Shown here one piece after another: positions 1 through 7,413 of a DNA stretch of 18,491 nucleotides. Both the position numbers and the translations under genes were made by a program. Within the stretch, counting starts at the first letter, position 1, and every line of letters starts with the position of its first letter. The stretch comes from JAIVJN01 sp036732565 (GTDB taxonomy: Bacteria > Acidobacteriota > Vicinamibacteria > Vicinamibacterales > UBA2999), in NCBI GenBank assembly GCA_036732565.1, contig DAINCF010000075.1, forward strand, positions 1 through 18,491. Direction: 5' to 3'. The notes beneath the pieces are model-generated. The model saw only the letters and a program-made list of their open reading frames with translations, searched no databases and had not been told where the DNA came from.

Positions 1-90
1 TCCTATCTCCATCACTGCCGGCCGCGTGTCAGCGACACCCGCGCTAGCGACGGAGTCGCAACGGCGCCCCTAACGACACTCAGGCTCTCC

Positions 91-840
91 TTACTTGATG
101 TTCTGCGTCGTGCCCAGCGGGTGCGATACCCGGGGAAAAAAGCCGACGCCTTGGAAGTTCCTCGGATCAGTTTTCCGCTCACGACCATCGGCGATGAGCA
201 TCCAGACGGATCCGGGCGATTGACGAGCAATGGCCACTAACACATCCAGGAATCGAACGCGGTCCAGTTGAACGTCGACCATTGGCCCAGTGAGATCCTC
301 TTTCGAGAGCGGTGGCGCGTCCATGTGGGACAGAATGTTGATCGCAATCGCACCTGTTGAGTCCGGATGCGGGACGACGCCCGTGGCAACGCCCTCGATT
401 GCGGCGCGATAGGCATTCAGCGCGGGGGAACGGACGCGGAAGGTCGGCAGAACCGCGGTCAGTGGCGATGCGCTCAGGTCGAGCGTCCGTTCGACGAACA
501 ATACGAATCCCTCATGGGATTCAATGACCAAGGCGGGATGACGAGCAAGGAACGCCTGAATCACCTCGTTGAGTCCAACGTACGGTTCCTTCGCTTCATC
601 CCGAAAAGGCCGTGTCTCCATGCCTGCTCCGGCTGTGTTGCGCTCGATGAGGAATCCAGCACAGACCCCTGCCGTCGCCAGCGTCGACGCAAAATCATGC
701 ACGCCGCCTTCCCGTGCCGCGGCCAACACGAACGCCGGCACCGACTTCTCACGAGCCGTGGAGCAGGCATCGCCCGCGGCTAACCTTGGTGCTGGCATGA
801 TCGCGACCACTAGAAGAAGCAGTACGCCATTCCATCTCAT
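91..840 (-). CDS. Secreted hypothetical protein, STN-like segments
   Basis: 249-aa protein with a short Sec signal peptide: hydrophobic residues about 5-17, likely cleavage after LAAG near residue 23. The start is well supported, since AAAGGAG lies 7 nt upstream of the ATG. Two segments resemble secretin/TonB short N-terminal (STN) folds: about 85-120 (YVGLNEVIQAF, then hydrophobic strands) and about 186-220 (VDVQLDRVRFLDVLVAIARQ). This is a pattern impression, not a confirmed domain. Two cysteines at about 26 and 60 could form a disulphide. The gene starts 30 nt after the stop of the 723-aa secreted protein, so the two probably share a transcript and may act together outside the inner membrane. 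Function unknown. Confidence 0.75.
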   Translation of the reverse strand: MRWNGVLLLLVVAIMPAPRLAAGDACSTAREKSVPAFVLAAAREGGVHDFASTLATAGVCAGFLIERNTAGAGMETRPFRDEAKEPYVGLNEVIQAFLARHPALVIESHEGFVLFVERTLDLSASPLTAVLPTFRVRSPALNAYRAAIEGVATGVVPHPDSTGAIAINILSHMDAPPLSKEDLTGPMVDVQLDRVRFLDVLVAIARQSPGSVWMLIADGRERKTDPRNFQGVGFFPRVSHPLGTTQNIK

Positions 841-870
841 AGCGAGACTCCTTTGATCCGGTGATGACCC

Positions 871-3042
871 TTACGGCGTGATGTCGACAGAGCCACATCG
901 ATACGTAAAGGTGAACTGGCCCACAATCAGCAGATCGATCCGAGCCGTCTGGATAATCGTGGACGAGCAGTTCGGATCGACACGGCATTTGGGTTGATTG
1001 GTGATGCCTATTTCGTCGAGGAATCGCCCCTGATCATTGGTACTGGCATGTCGTGGGGATAGCCCTGAGAGCTCGCAGCCGTTGGTGATCCAATCGGAGA
1101 AGGTTTCAGTCGCCGTCATGCCCGCGCGCGCGAGCGGCTGTCCGTATTGATCCAGCACCTGATATACCCGTTCGCGCTTATAGTCATTGAACGCTTGCCA
1201 GGCATAACGATCCGAGATCACCCGAAGGACCGCTGGTCGCCGCACATCGGCCTCGGTACTCGCGGATGTGTCCACGGGAACGCCCCTGCAATCTTCGAAA
1301 TAGGGTTGATAGTCCGTGGTGGTCCAGAAGCCGGTCACCCACGTACGCCCTTCCGACAGCCCATCGACTTCGCCAACGCCCCAGGTGATCGTCCGCGCCG
1401 CGGTGATCGCGGGATCCTGCACGGACCAGGCATGTGGCAGGCCAAACCAGAGATCGCCGCCGGCACCAAAGCAGTCTTCATGCCGCTCGAGGATTTGAAA
1501 CTGATTACTCCAGCCGATCGGTGTCTGCACGGGGATGGGCTGCAGGAAACTCTGCCCGTTGAAACGCCCAGGGCAACACTGCCCGCAACTATAGCTTCGC
1601 GCCGTGCCCTGAGCCACGCTCCTGATCTCTGAGCGACCGTTCAGGCGCGCGCCGTTAATGGGCCCGACGATGGACCACCGGAATTGTCCGCGAGTCGCGG
1701 TCACCGGGAGCACCTGTCCATCGCGATCGGGGACTTGACGATTCCGCAGCGCGCGCATGTCGTACACAGCGCTGGCGCCGGGCGCGAGCTGACGAGCGGC
1801 AATCCAGTACACACCGCCTTCATAGGTGATTCGGCCGAGATACCACGCCTCCACGTCACCGACATTCGTAATGCTCACCACCGTCTCGAAATCCCCGTCG
1901 AGGCGCCACGGATAGGTGCCGGTCGAGCGCCGTACAGGTCCGCGGTCGCGGAGCGGAATATCCTGCGCGAGCCCCGCCGCGTCGACCGCCGCAATCGCAC
2001 CAATGACGCTGCCCGGCGTGCCAGATGACTCCACGCGGAGACTGACCTTCTGAAGGGCCTCGTCGCTCAACGCTGCACGCTGAAGGCTCTCCATCTCCAC
2101 ACGGGCTGCTTCAAACGGTGCGAGCTGCAGCGTCGCAATCTCAAACGGCGTCGTGTCGGCACTCGTCATGGAGATCGCGCGGACGACCGCGCGCACGGGG
2201 TCGGCAGTCGTATTCTTCAGCGTGACGTGGAGTTCGCGATCGCCGCCAGGGACATTTGTCGCGAACAGGTCCTCATGTCTGGCATTCGCGGGGTCGTAAA
2301 ACCGCACGCTGCCGAGAATGCGCTGGCCTTTCTCCGCCGCTTCGACCCATCCGCCAGCGCGCACGCTGCCCGGCACGCCGGTATGCTCGAGACGTAACGA
2401 TCCCGCTTGCCTCCCCGGTCCTCCGGGCAGCGTCAACAATTGGGTCGCCCGCGGCGCCAGGCGGAATCGGCGAGGCCCACTCGTGTCGGTGCCACGCACC
2501 GTGACGACCACGCCCTCATCGGACGCATTGGCGACCGTCACGCGGGCGCGGGCGGCCGGCGGCATCCACCAGACCCCTTCCAGGGTGCGCGAACGGAATT
2601 CCAGTGGGCCGACCATCGTCGAGTCGACCGTCCCGGACCGCCCCTGTGGTCTCAGCGTGAGCTGTGCGGCGACGCGCTGCACCTGTCCGCGGTAACGGAG
2701 TTCAACCGCCTCGACGGGATCCGGGGTCAGATCGGCGAGGGAAATCCACTGCATGGAATTCGGCGCGAGGACCAGCGGCGTGCCGACACGCGCCCGCCCG
2801 CCGGCGAAGAACACCGGCACGACTTCCGTTGGCTCTTGGCCGTTGCAGTTCAGCATCAAGTCGGCGTCGATGCGCTCGCCGGACGAGGCGCCCACGATCC
2901 CGTAGGTGCGCTGCTCACCGTCAGGCAAGGGTGCATCGGCGACGCTTTGCCATGCACCGACTTGGGCGTGTGCCGGCGTGAAGTGTCCCCCGAACGCGCC
3001 CAGCATGACCGCGACCACTACCCACCGTTGCCTGCTGACCAT
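871..3042 (-). CDS. Large secreted protein with tandem beta-sandwich-like repeats
   Basis: 723-aa protein with a clear signal peptide (MVSRQRWVVVAVMLGAFGG, cleavage near AHA-Q at about 26). ATG 3042 is chosen because AAAGGAG lies 9 nt upstream; GTG 3048, two codons earlier, leaves only 3 nt. About four repeat units follow, near residues 55-130, 165-250, 270-365 and 385-475. Each opens with a strand like VTVANAS, VTLKNTT or VSITNVG, then has an LAP turn; two also share a TGVPGSV/SGTPGSV signature. A cysteine patch (SYSCGQCCPG, about 484-492) begins a C-terminal domain of about 230 residues with further cysteines (524, 585, 656, 686, 692, 716), probably disulphide-bonded. It is first of a two-gene unit. 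No catalytic motif is visible; an extracellular or cell-surface structural or binding role is inferred. Confidence 0.85.
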   Translation of the reverse strand: MVSRQRWVVVAVMLGAFGGHFTPAHAQVGAWQSVADAPLPDGEQRTYGIVGASSGERIDADLMLNCNGQEPTEVVPVFFAGGRARVGTPLVLAPNSMQWISLADLTPDPVEAVELRYRGQVQRVAAQLTLRPQGRSGTVDSTMVGPLEFRSRTLEGVWWMPPAARARVTVANASDEGVVVTVRGTDTSGPRRFRLAPRATQLLTLPGGPGRQAGSLRLEHTGVPGSVRAGGWVEAAEKGQRILGSVRFYDPANARHEDLFATNVPGGDRELHVTLKNTTADPVRAVVRAISMTSADTTPFEIATLQLAPFEAARVEMESLQRAALSDEALQKVSLRVESSGTPGSVIGAIAAVDAAGLAQDIPLRDRGPVRRSTGTYPWRLDGDFETVVSITNVGDVEAWYLGRITYEGGVYWIAARQLAPGASAVYDMRALRNRQVPDRDGQVLPVTATRGQFRWSIVGPINGARLNGRSEIRSVAQGTARSYSCGQCCPGRFNGQSFLQPIPVQTPIGWSNQFQILERHEDCFGAGGDLWFGLPHAWSVQDPAITAARTITWGVGEVDGLSEGRTWVTGFWTTTDYQPYFEDCRGVPVDTSASTEADVRRPAVLRVISDRYAWQAFNDYKRERVYQVLDQYGQPLARAGMTATETFSDWITNGCELSGLSPRHASTNDQGRFLDEIGITNQPKCRVDPNCSSTIIQTARIDLLIVGQFTFTYRCGSVDITP

Positions 3043-3533
3043 TCCCACACTCTCCTTTTGTTCTGCGTCAGGCCCACCGTGAGATCCGTCTCAATGCCTG
3101 ACCTTCCTGTATCGCTGGACGCAGTGTGTGAACATCCGCACACCGCCGCCCATGCACACGGGCTCTCCTGGAGGACTGGGGGGTGACCCATCTGGAAGAA
3201 CCCTTCGATGCGTCGCTCACGATTCGCCGGAGGCACACAACCGGCCCGTTGCTGGGGAGATCAGGGCCCGGCCGAGACTGTCATCAGAGCGCCACGAGAC
3301 CACCAGTCTGGCGGAGACGGCCGGCGCGCCCGGCCGCGGAGTCCTGTCTCCGTAGCGCATCGGCCCCCGGAGGCGCCGCCGCACGCTCCGCCGGTGCGCC
3401 GCCCGTCGCCGCAACCCGACCTCGGCGTGCCCGCACATCGGGGAAGACCCGCCCGCCCTGTCCATCGCCACTCATATTCCTCCGACACTCCCACGGCCCG
3501 TAGCTCGGTGGCAGCCTTTAGGAAAGGCGCGTC
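3043..3533. other. Non-coding or very degenerate stretch with GC palindrome
   Basis: No reading frame here has a ribosome binding site, a recognisable domain or a length above chance for this GC content. The part next to 3042 should hold the promoter of the minus-strand secreted-protein unit, but no clean -35/-10 pair is visible. A nested palindrome lies at 3312-3352: CGGAGAC pairs with GTCTCCG, and inside it CGGCCGG-N5-CCGGCCG. It could form a stable hairpin, but no T-run follows on either strand. Confidence 0.5.
3052..3059 (-). promoter_or_regulatory. Shine-Dalgarno that decides the start of the 723-aa secreted protein
   Basis: On the minus strand AAAAGGAG lies 9 nt before ATG 3042 and only 3 nt before the in-frame GTG 3048. 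The spacing favours the ATG. Confidence 0.6.
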
Positions 3534-3710
3534 TCACACACCGTCGCCGGACATCATCAGAGCGCCATCGACGAACTCGCTCTGAGCAATCATCCAACGG
3601 TAGATCACCGTCCGCGTGCAGCCATGCAGCACACCAAACCGTTCAACACGCTCGTTATGCTTCCAAGGCCGTTGACGGGCGGCGCGAAATGCACCACGAG
3701 CGAGACACAT

Positions 3711-4111
3711 CTGAAGAAGCAACGGCTGAACACATCGCTCCCCAGGCCGTATCAGGACCACACCGGTCGCCGTCAGCGTATGAGCAGAGTCAAGCGTCTC
3801 CCCCATATTCATGATGGGCTTCAATCGCTCGGTGATCTGTCCACGAGCGTCCGACCGGTCACGCCGAAATGCGCTCGAAAATCGCCACCAAAATCCGCCA
3901 CGAGATCGTCAGTACTTGTGTTCTGAATCGTCAGGCGAACAATGAGAGGCTCATGAAGCGTCAGCGTGCGCGTCGCCAATGAGTAGATGTACCGCACCGG
4001 CGCCGGGACGCTGATCTCCTGCGCACCGGCCCACGTATCGGCGCACATGTTCAGACACGCGCCTGCGGTTTTCGAAGCTCTCACGCGCGCGTGGGAGTCA
4101 CGTACCTCCAA
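3711..4111 (-). pseudogene. Remnant of a secreted acidobacterial-type protein
   Basis: Two overlapping minus-strand frames together read like one disrupted protein. The first, up to a stop at 3821, contains VRYIYSLATRTLTLHEPLIV followed by VRLTIQNTS. This matches the opening strand pattern of secreted beta-sandwich proteins I associate with Acidobacteriota (arg-thr-leu-HEP-hydrophobic, then hydrophobic-Ile-x-Asn). The second, from about 3824, continues in another frame with VVLIRPGERCVQPLLLQ, which resembles the later PGE...QPLLL strand of the same kind of protein. At least one frameshift separates them. There is no credible signal peptide or ribosome binding site, and the C-terminal part is missing. 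It lies just downstream of the lectin lipoprotein gene. Family assignment is from memory and weak; the broken frame is directly visible. Confidence 0.45.
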
Positions 4112-4126
4112 GAAGCGCTCGCCGCA

Positions 4127-4945
4127 TTACCACCACGAATCGCAAGAGCCCGTGCTCCACGCCACAACCGGCGCGCTGGGTGTCCCCGTCAGCACCGAGG
4201 CGCATCCGACGCTATCCACGACCAACGTCGCGCCTGGGTGGCCCTGCGTGCTTGAGTACCAGACCGCAGTTCCTCCGGCGTTGTAGATAACCAGATTGCC
4301 ATCCCCTTGCATCACGACCCGTCCAGGATCGCTGCCATCGGTATGACTGGCCCAGGTCGCGTGGCCGTTGTCCAACAGCACCAAGTTGCCGTCGTCCTGA
4401 TACTGCAGGCGGAATCGCCCATTGGGAGAGGTCCGCGCATCACCGACGTCCAGCCACTCGTTCGAGAGCAGCTTGTCCGTCCCGCCGGTGTAGACCTCCG
4501 TTCCGTCCGGTAAATACCCGGTTTCCTGCGCCTGAATCACGCCGGTGATGGTCCTGGTGCAAATGAACTTGTAAATGAATCGGTTGTAGAACTCCGCGAC
4601 GTCCGGTGGTTGAAACGCGCACGGCCCCGACAAGAAGCTCCATTGCCAGACCGCGGGGACGACGGCATTCGCGAGATAGTAGCGGCCGTCGCGCCCAGAT
4701 CGCGGGTCGCCTGTTGCGAAAAACACGTCCCCCGTCGTCGGCAGTCCAATCGATCGCACCATACTGGCGCCGATGTACCAGCTGGCGACAGAGTCGGACA
4801 CGCCCATCGAGGAGATCACCACGTTATGCACCTCGACCCCGATGTAGTTGCCGGCTGGTTCGGGCGTGATGATGAGGCCGCAGCCGACCAGAGAGACGCA
4901 GACCCACGACGCCAAGGCAGTTTCGCGCAGAATACGGAGTCTCAT
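4127..4945 (-). CDS. Lipoprotein with C-terminal bulb-type (mannose-binding) lectin domain
   Basis: 272-aa lipoprotein. ATG 4945 is preceded by AGGAGG; the 37-codon upstream extension overlaps the previous gene and was rejected. The signal peptide ends in a lipobox, SLVGC, with acylated Cys22. Residues about 30-155 are an unassigned domain with Cys pairs. Residues about 158-268 form a B-lectin (monocot mannose-binding, GNA-like) domain: it opens LLSNEWLDVGDARTSPNGRF and carries two QxDxNxVxY-type sites, QYQDDGNLVLLD (182-193) and MQGDGNLVIYN (212-222). A third, degenerate site (VVDSVGCASVL) lacks the key residues. Such domains usually bind mannose-containing glycans and also occur in lectin-like bacteriocins. 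The upstream gene ends 17 nt before, so the two are cotranscribed. Anchoring to the periplasmic or outer face of a membrane is inferred. Lectin assignment is strong; ligand unknown. Confidence 0.88.
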   Translation of the reverse strand: MRLRILRETALASWVCVSLVGCGLIITPEPAGNYIGVEVHNVVISSMGVSDSVASWYIGASMVRSIGLPTTGDVFFATGDPRSGRDGRYYLANAVVPAVWQWSFLSGPCAFQPPDVAEFYNRFIYKFICTRTITGVIQAQETGYLPDGTEVYTGGTDKLLSNEWLDVGDARTSPNGRFRLQYQDDGNLVLLDNGHATWASHTDGSDPGRVVMQGDGNLVIYNAGGTAVWYSSTQGHPGATLVVDSVGCASVLTGTPSAPVVAWSTGSCDSWW

Positions 4946-4962
4946 CGTTATGGTCCTCCTGG

Positions 4963-5697
4963 CTACCGAGAGAAGCCGGCCGCGTCCAGCCACCCGTGAA
5001 TGGCCTGCGCGGGACTCGAATCCTCGGCGATGATCGCTGGCATCCGGATCGCCCACGCCGGCAACGGTGCCAAGCGAGCAAAGGTCTTCACCTCAGCCGT
5101 GCTCGCGACCTGACGCGACATCGCGGCGCGATGCGCGAGCGCGCGCTGCTCCCACGCCTCTGGTTCAAGAAAGAACCACTCATTCCCGTTTTTCTGCTGC
5201 GCCAGGTCCACGATCAGATGGAGGGCTTCGGCCGGCGACAATGCGTCAGGCGATGCCGATGCCACCGTCGCATAGGATCGAACGAAGAATCGCGCCTGCT
5301 CGCGGTACAGCCGAAGCTGTCCGAGCGTCGTCCGGAAATGCGGCGGTAGCTGCAGGCGTTGCACTTCCGCGTTCGCCACCTGTACCAAGAGGCCGGCATC
5401 GATCGGTCGCTGCTGCCCCGCGCGGAAGGCCAACTCGCACCTGGTGAGCCGATCGACAACGGACGGTGGCGCCGAGCGAAGCAACGAGCCTTGCACGATC
5501 GCGTCCACGAACTGTCCGACCGCCTCTGGCTTGTTGTTGCGCGCCGCCCGAGCCGCAAGCTCAATCGCCAGCAGCGGATCCCCACCACCCTCCACCGGCT
5601 GGGGCTCCTGGCTTCGCACCTCGGCAAGTCCCACGATCACGACGGCCAAGCTGAACACAACAATCGGTCCCCAGATCTCTCGCATCACTGTGAACAT
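4963..5697 (-). CDS. Signal-anchored hypothetical helical protein
   Basis: 244-aa protein. ATG 5697 is chosen because GGAGG lies 6 nt upstream; an ATG at 5709 and a long low-quality N-terminal extension are in frame but lack this spacing. The N-terminus has one hydrophobic segment (about 10-25, PIVVFSLAVVIVGLA), either an uncleaved anchor or a signal peptide ending near VRSQ. The rest is mostly alpha-helical and rich in Ala, Gln and Arg, with one cysteine and no recognised motif. A solenoid or adaptor-like helical domain is possible. It lies 17 nt upstream of the lectin lipoprotein gene, so the two probably form an operon at the envelope. Function not recognised. Confidence 0.7.
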   Translation of the reverse strand: MFTVMREIWGPIVVFSLAVVIVGLAEVRSQEPQPVEGGGDPLLAIELAARAARNNKPEAVGQFVDAIVQGSLLRSAPPSVVDRLTRCELAFRAGQQRPIDAGLLVQVANAEVQRLQLPPHFRTTLGQLRLYREQARFFVRSYATVASASPDALSPAEALHLIVDLAQQKNGNEWFFLEPEAWEQRALAHRAAMSRQVASTAEVKTFARLAPLPAWAIRMPAIIAEDSSPAQAIHGWLDAAGFSR

Positions 5698-5903
5698 GCG
5701 ATCCTCCATGCGATTGCGCTTCTTCACACCTCGGTGTCCGCGCTTGCCGCGAGCGGTTGCACACAACGGGTCCGCGTCCGCTGCGCGGCGTGCGACACCC
5801 CCAGCAGCATGCGCCTGTGAGACGGCATCCACGGTCTTCCTACCAGCCTCGTATCTTCATCACTACGGTCATGAATGGGCTTCCAGATGCGAGCGGAGTC
5901 CTG

Positions 5904-5946
5904 GCGTGACGTGACGCTCCCGTGCCGGAGCCTCGTGTCGTCACGC
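5904..5946 (-). terminator. Nested hairpin downstream of the 80-aa membrane protein
   Basis: GCGTGACG (5904-5911) pairs perfectly with CGTCACGC (5939-5946). Inside it GCTCC (5916-5920) pairs with GGAGC (5927-5931). It begins 9 nt after the stop of the minus-strand gene ending at 5956. No T-run follows, so it may act as a Rho-type or processing structure rather than a classical intrinsic terminator. Confidence 0.4.
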
Positions 5947-5955
5947 GCACCGGTG

Positions 5956-6198
5956 TCATGACCGGCCATTGTCTGCGGCCGCCTGGTCCGTGCCAGCAGC
6001 AGCCGTCGATTCTTCAGACTGTCGTGAACCCGTCATCGCTCGCATCCACCTCGCCGCCGCCTCGCGCCGTGTGTTCCACCACCGCAGCTCCTGCCAGATT
6101 CTGAACAGCAGCACCACCACCGCCAGCTGGTATGACAGCGTCCACAAGAGGGGAACAAGAAAGCCCAACGCCTGAATGACGACGTCATGCGTGTACAT
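5956..6198 (-). CDS. Small membrane protein
   Basis: 80-aa protein beginning MYTHDVVIQALG. One long hydrophobic stretch (about 4-33, containing FLVPLLWTLSYQLAVVVLLF) gives one or possibly two membrane spans. The RRREAAARWMRAM-like positively charged region then predicts a cytoplasmic C-terminal tail ending in a low-complexity Ser/Ala/Glu segment. ATG 6198 has a GGAAAGG about 10 nt upstream; a TTG at 6222 would add eight residues and is less likely. The 150-aa gene lies about 320 nt upstream with a strong hairpin between, and a nested hairpin follows the stop. No family recognised; membrane topology is the only functional clue. Confidence 0.55.
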   Translation of the reverse strand: MYTHDVVIQALGFLVPLLWTLSYQLAVVVLLFRIWQELRWWNTRREAAARWMRAMTGSRQSEESTAAAGTDQAAADNGRS

Positions 6199-6518
6199 CC
6201 CGAGTACGCCTTTCCGCAGCAATCACCGTCCAATCACCACGCTTTGCACCTGGGAGTGGCAGCAGATGCGACCTTCGTTCGCAACACCGAACGCCGCCTC
6301 GGCCGGGCCTCAGCGTCGCCCGGCCGAGGCCCTACAGAACCCAGCCACTCCCTGCCAAGTTCGGATGCCCAACGTCCGCCGAAACGTGGCGCCACGTGCT
6401 GGGGACGCCTTGCGCTGGCCCGCTCCCAGGTGCACACCGGTCGTCTCTCACTCACCTGTGACACACGCCACGAGGCTGACGAACGCGAATGCTTGCATGA
6501 ACACCGGGCACACGCTGC
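6199..6518. other. Intergenic stretch with strong hairpin
   Basis: No supported coding frame. The notable content is the GC hairpin at 6296-6330. The part next to 6198 should contain the promoter or ribosome binding region of the 80-aa membrane protein; no clear promoter consensus is visible. Confidence 0.5.
6296..6330 (-). terminator. 13-bp perfect GC hairpin, terminator-like
   Basis: GCCTCGGCCGGGC (6296-6308) pairs without mismatch with GCCCGGCCGAGGC (6318-6330) across a 9-nt loop. It lies about 190 nt beyond the stop of the minus-strand gene ending at 6519 and has no T-run, so termination is uncertain. Its core CTCGGCCGG/CCGGCCGAG recurs in the hairpin at 7033-7073. Confidence 0.45.
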
Positions 6519-6971
6519 TCAGTCATTCATCCAGCCTTGACCTGGCGTCGACGGATCGCCCGTCTCGCCGTCTGCCCCACCCCGGTCCGGCGTCGCACGC
6601 GTCGGCCGCGCCCGCGTGCGGCGCCGACCACGCGTGCGTCGCGATCGGCCCAGCTCCTCACGCTCGAGCACTCGGACGTCCAGGACCTCGGGCGCACACT
6701 TGGGGCATGACAACAGCCGCGTGACCTCCGTCGTCTGCGGACCGCAGTACGAGGCAAGATAACGACAGGTCAATTCCAGCAGCCGCTCTGGCGGTTCCCC
6801 GAGCCACATCAGGAAGACGTCAGCTTCCTTCAGGCGTTGCAGGACGCCGTCGCGCCACGCCATCGGCGCCACGCCGTATCCGAAGGTGTCTTGATACCAG
6901 CACCACAGAACAAAGCGGGTCTCTCCAAGCGTGACTTCGTGGAAACCGAGTGGCGAATCTGTCGTAGACAT
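6519..6971 (-). CDS. Hypothetical protein with CPKC motif and Arg-rich tail
   Basis: 150-aa protein with no signal peptide, probably cytoplasmic. Residues about 15-100 look folded (aromatic-rich LWCWYQDTFGYG, then helical segments). Cysteines occur at LTCRYLASYC and in a SCPKC knuckle about 15 residues later. Four Cys in this order could bind one zinc, but spacing does not match a family I know. The last 45 residues are a very basic Arg/Thr/Gly/Asp-rich tail, probably disordered and possibly nucleic-acid or membrane binding. An in-frame TAG lies only four codons upstream of ATG 6971, so this is the only sensible start; it has no Shine-Dalgarno nearby. Two related hairpins bracket the gene (6296-6330 and 7033-7073). 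Function unknown. Confidence 0.55.
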   Translation of the reverse strand: MSTTDSPLGFHEVTLGETRFVLWCWYQDTFGYGVAPMAWRDGVLQRLKEADVFLMWLGEPPERLLELTCRYLASYCGPQTTEVTRLLSCPKCAPEVLDVRVLEREELGRSRRTRGRRRTRARPTRATPDRGGADGETGDPSTPGQGWMND

Positions 6972-7032
6972 ACCGAGCCCGCGCTACCCTTCACTCCACC
7001 GCTGTTCATGTGTCCACGAATCACAACATGCC

Positions 7033-7073
7033 CTCGGCCGGCGCGGTTGGAGTCGGTTGCGGCGCCGGCCGAG
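7033..7073 (-). terminator. 12-bp perfect GC hairpin, terminator-like
   Basis: CTCGGCCGGCGC (7033-7044) pairs perfectly with GCGCCGGCCGAG (7062-7073), with a 17-nt loop. It lies downstream of the 66-aa minus-strand gene and upstream of the 150-aa gene. There is no T-run. The outer 9 bp of the stem are identical to the core of the hairpin at 6296-6330. Confidence 0.45.
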
Positions 7074-7163
7074 AGCACTATCAAGACGGGTCCGGGGGGC
7101 GCCTGACCGTCTTGAATAGCAATGCGATGGCAGTGGTCTGCCCAACGCATTCATCGAACGATC

Positions 7164-7364
7164 TCAAGGGTCGATCCTGGCAGCGCCAACGGTCACGCAC
7201 CCCATGACTCGCACGCGCCGCGTGCTCCCGTCCGGTAGAACCAACGTGGCGTGATTAATCAGCACGACCAACCCGGTCTTTTTGCCACGAACCCGCTGGC
7301 ACAGCCTCGTGGGGAAATTTGCGGGCACCTCGAACGACACCCGATTCGTCGTCGTCACCGTCAT
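7164..7364 (-). CDS. Small hypothetical cytosolic protein
   Basis: 66-aa protein with no signal or membrane segment. AGAGGTGA lies 5-6 nt before ATG 7364, a good ribosome binding site for this genome. The predicted content is mostly beta-strand (RVSFEVPANF, LVVLINHATLVLPDG, RVRVMGCVTVGA), suggesting a small beta-barrel or a sheet pairing with another protein. It starts 49 nt after the stop of the 126-aa gene, so it may be the last gene of the sigma-factor operon, with the hairpin at 7033-7073 ending the unit. No family recognised. Confidence 0.6.
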   Translation of the reverse strand: MTVTTTNRVSFEVPANFPTRLCQRVRGKKTGLVVLINHATLVLPDGSTRRVRVMGCVTVGAARIDP

Positions 7365-7413
7365 CCGTCACCTCTCCAGTGCTCCGAAGCCGCGACCGTG
7401 CGTCTGCGGCGAC

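Noticed and set aside
1..90. Possible terminator after the 249-aa gene
   Set aside because: No convincing stem followed by a T-run on the minus strand in the 90 nt available.
2407..3186. Long plus-strand frame of 259 codons
   Set aside because: It lies antisense to the well-supported 723-aa secreted protein; it is Arg/Pro/His-rich, as expected for an opposite-strand shadow in GC-rich DNA.
3490..3540. Stretch beginning CCCGTAGCTCGGTGGCAG, which looks like the 5' part of a tRNA
   Set aside because: No acceptor pairing, T-loop or anticodon arm can be built downstream; resemblance is limited to the D-arm-like start.
3534..3700. Minus-strand segment with an HTH-like string (VERFGVLHGCTRTVIYRW) suggesting a transposase remnant
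   Set aside because: The match is short, no DDE or other transposase motif follows, and no inverted repeats or target duplication were seen. It may be a chance frame after the decayed gene.
4946..5056. 37-codon N-terminal extension of the lectin lipoprotein
   Set aside because: It lies inside the upstream gene, is Arg/Gly-rich, and would bury the lipoprotein signal peptide. AGGAGG directly before ATG 4945 settles the start.
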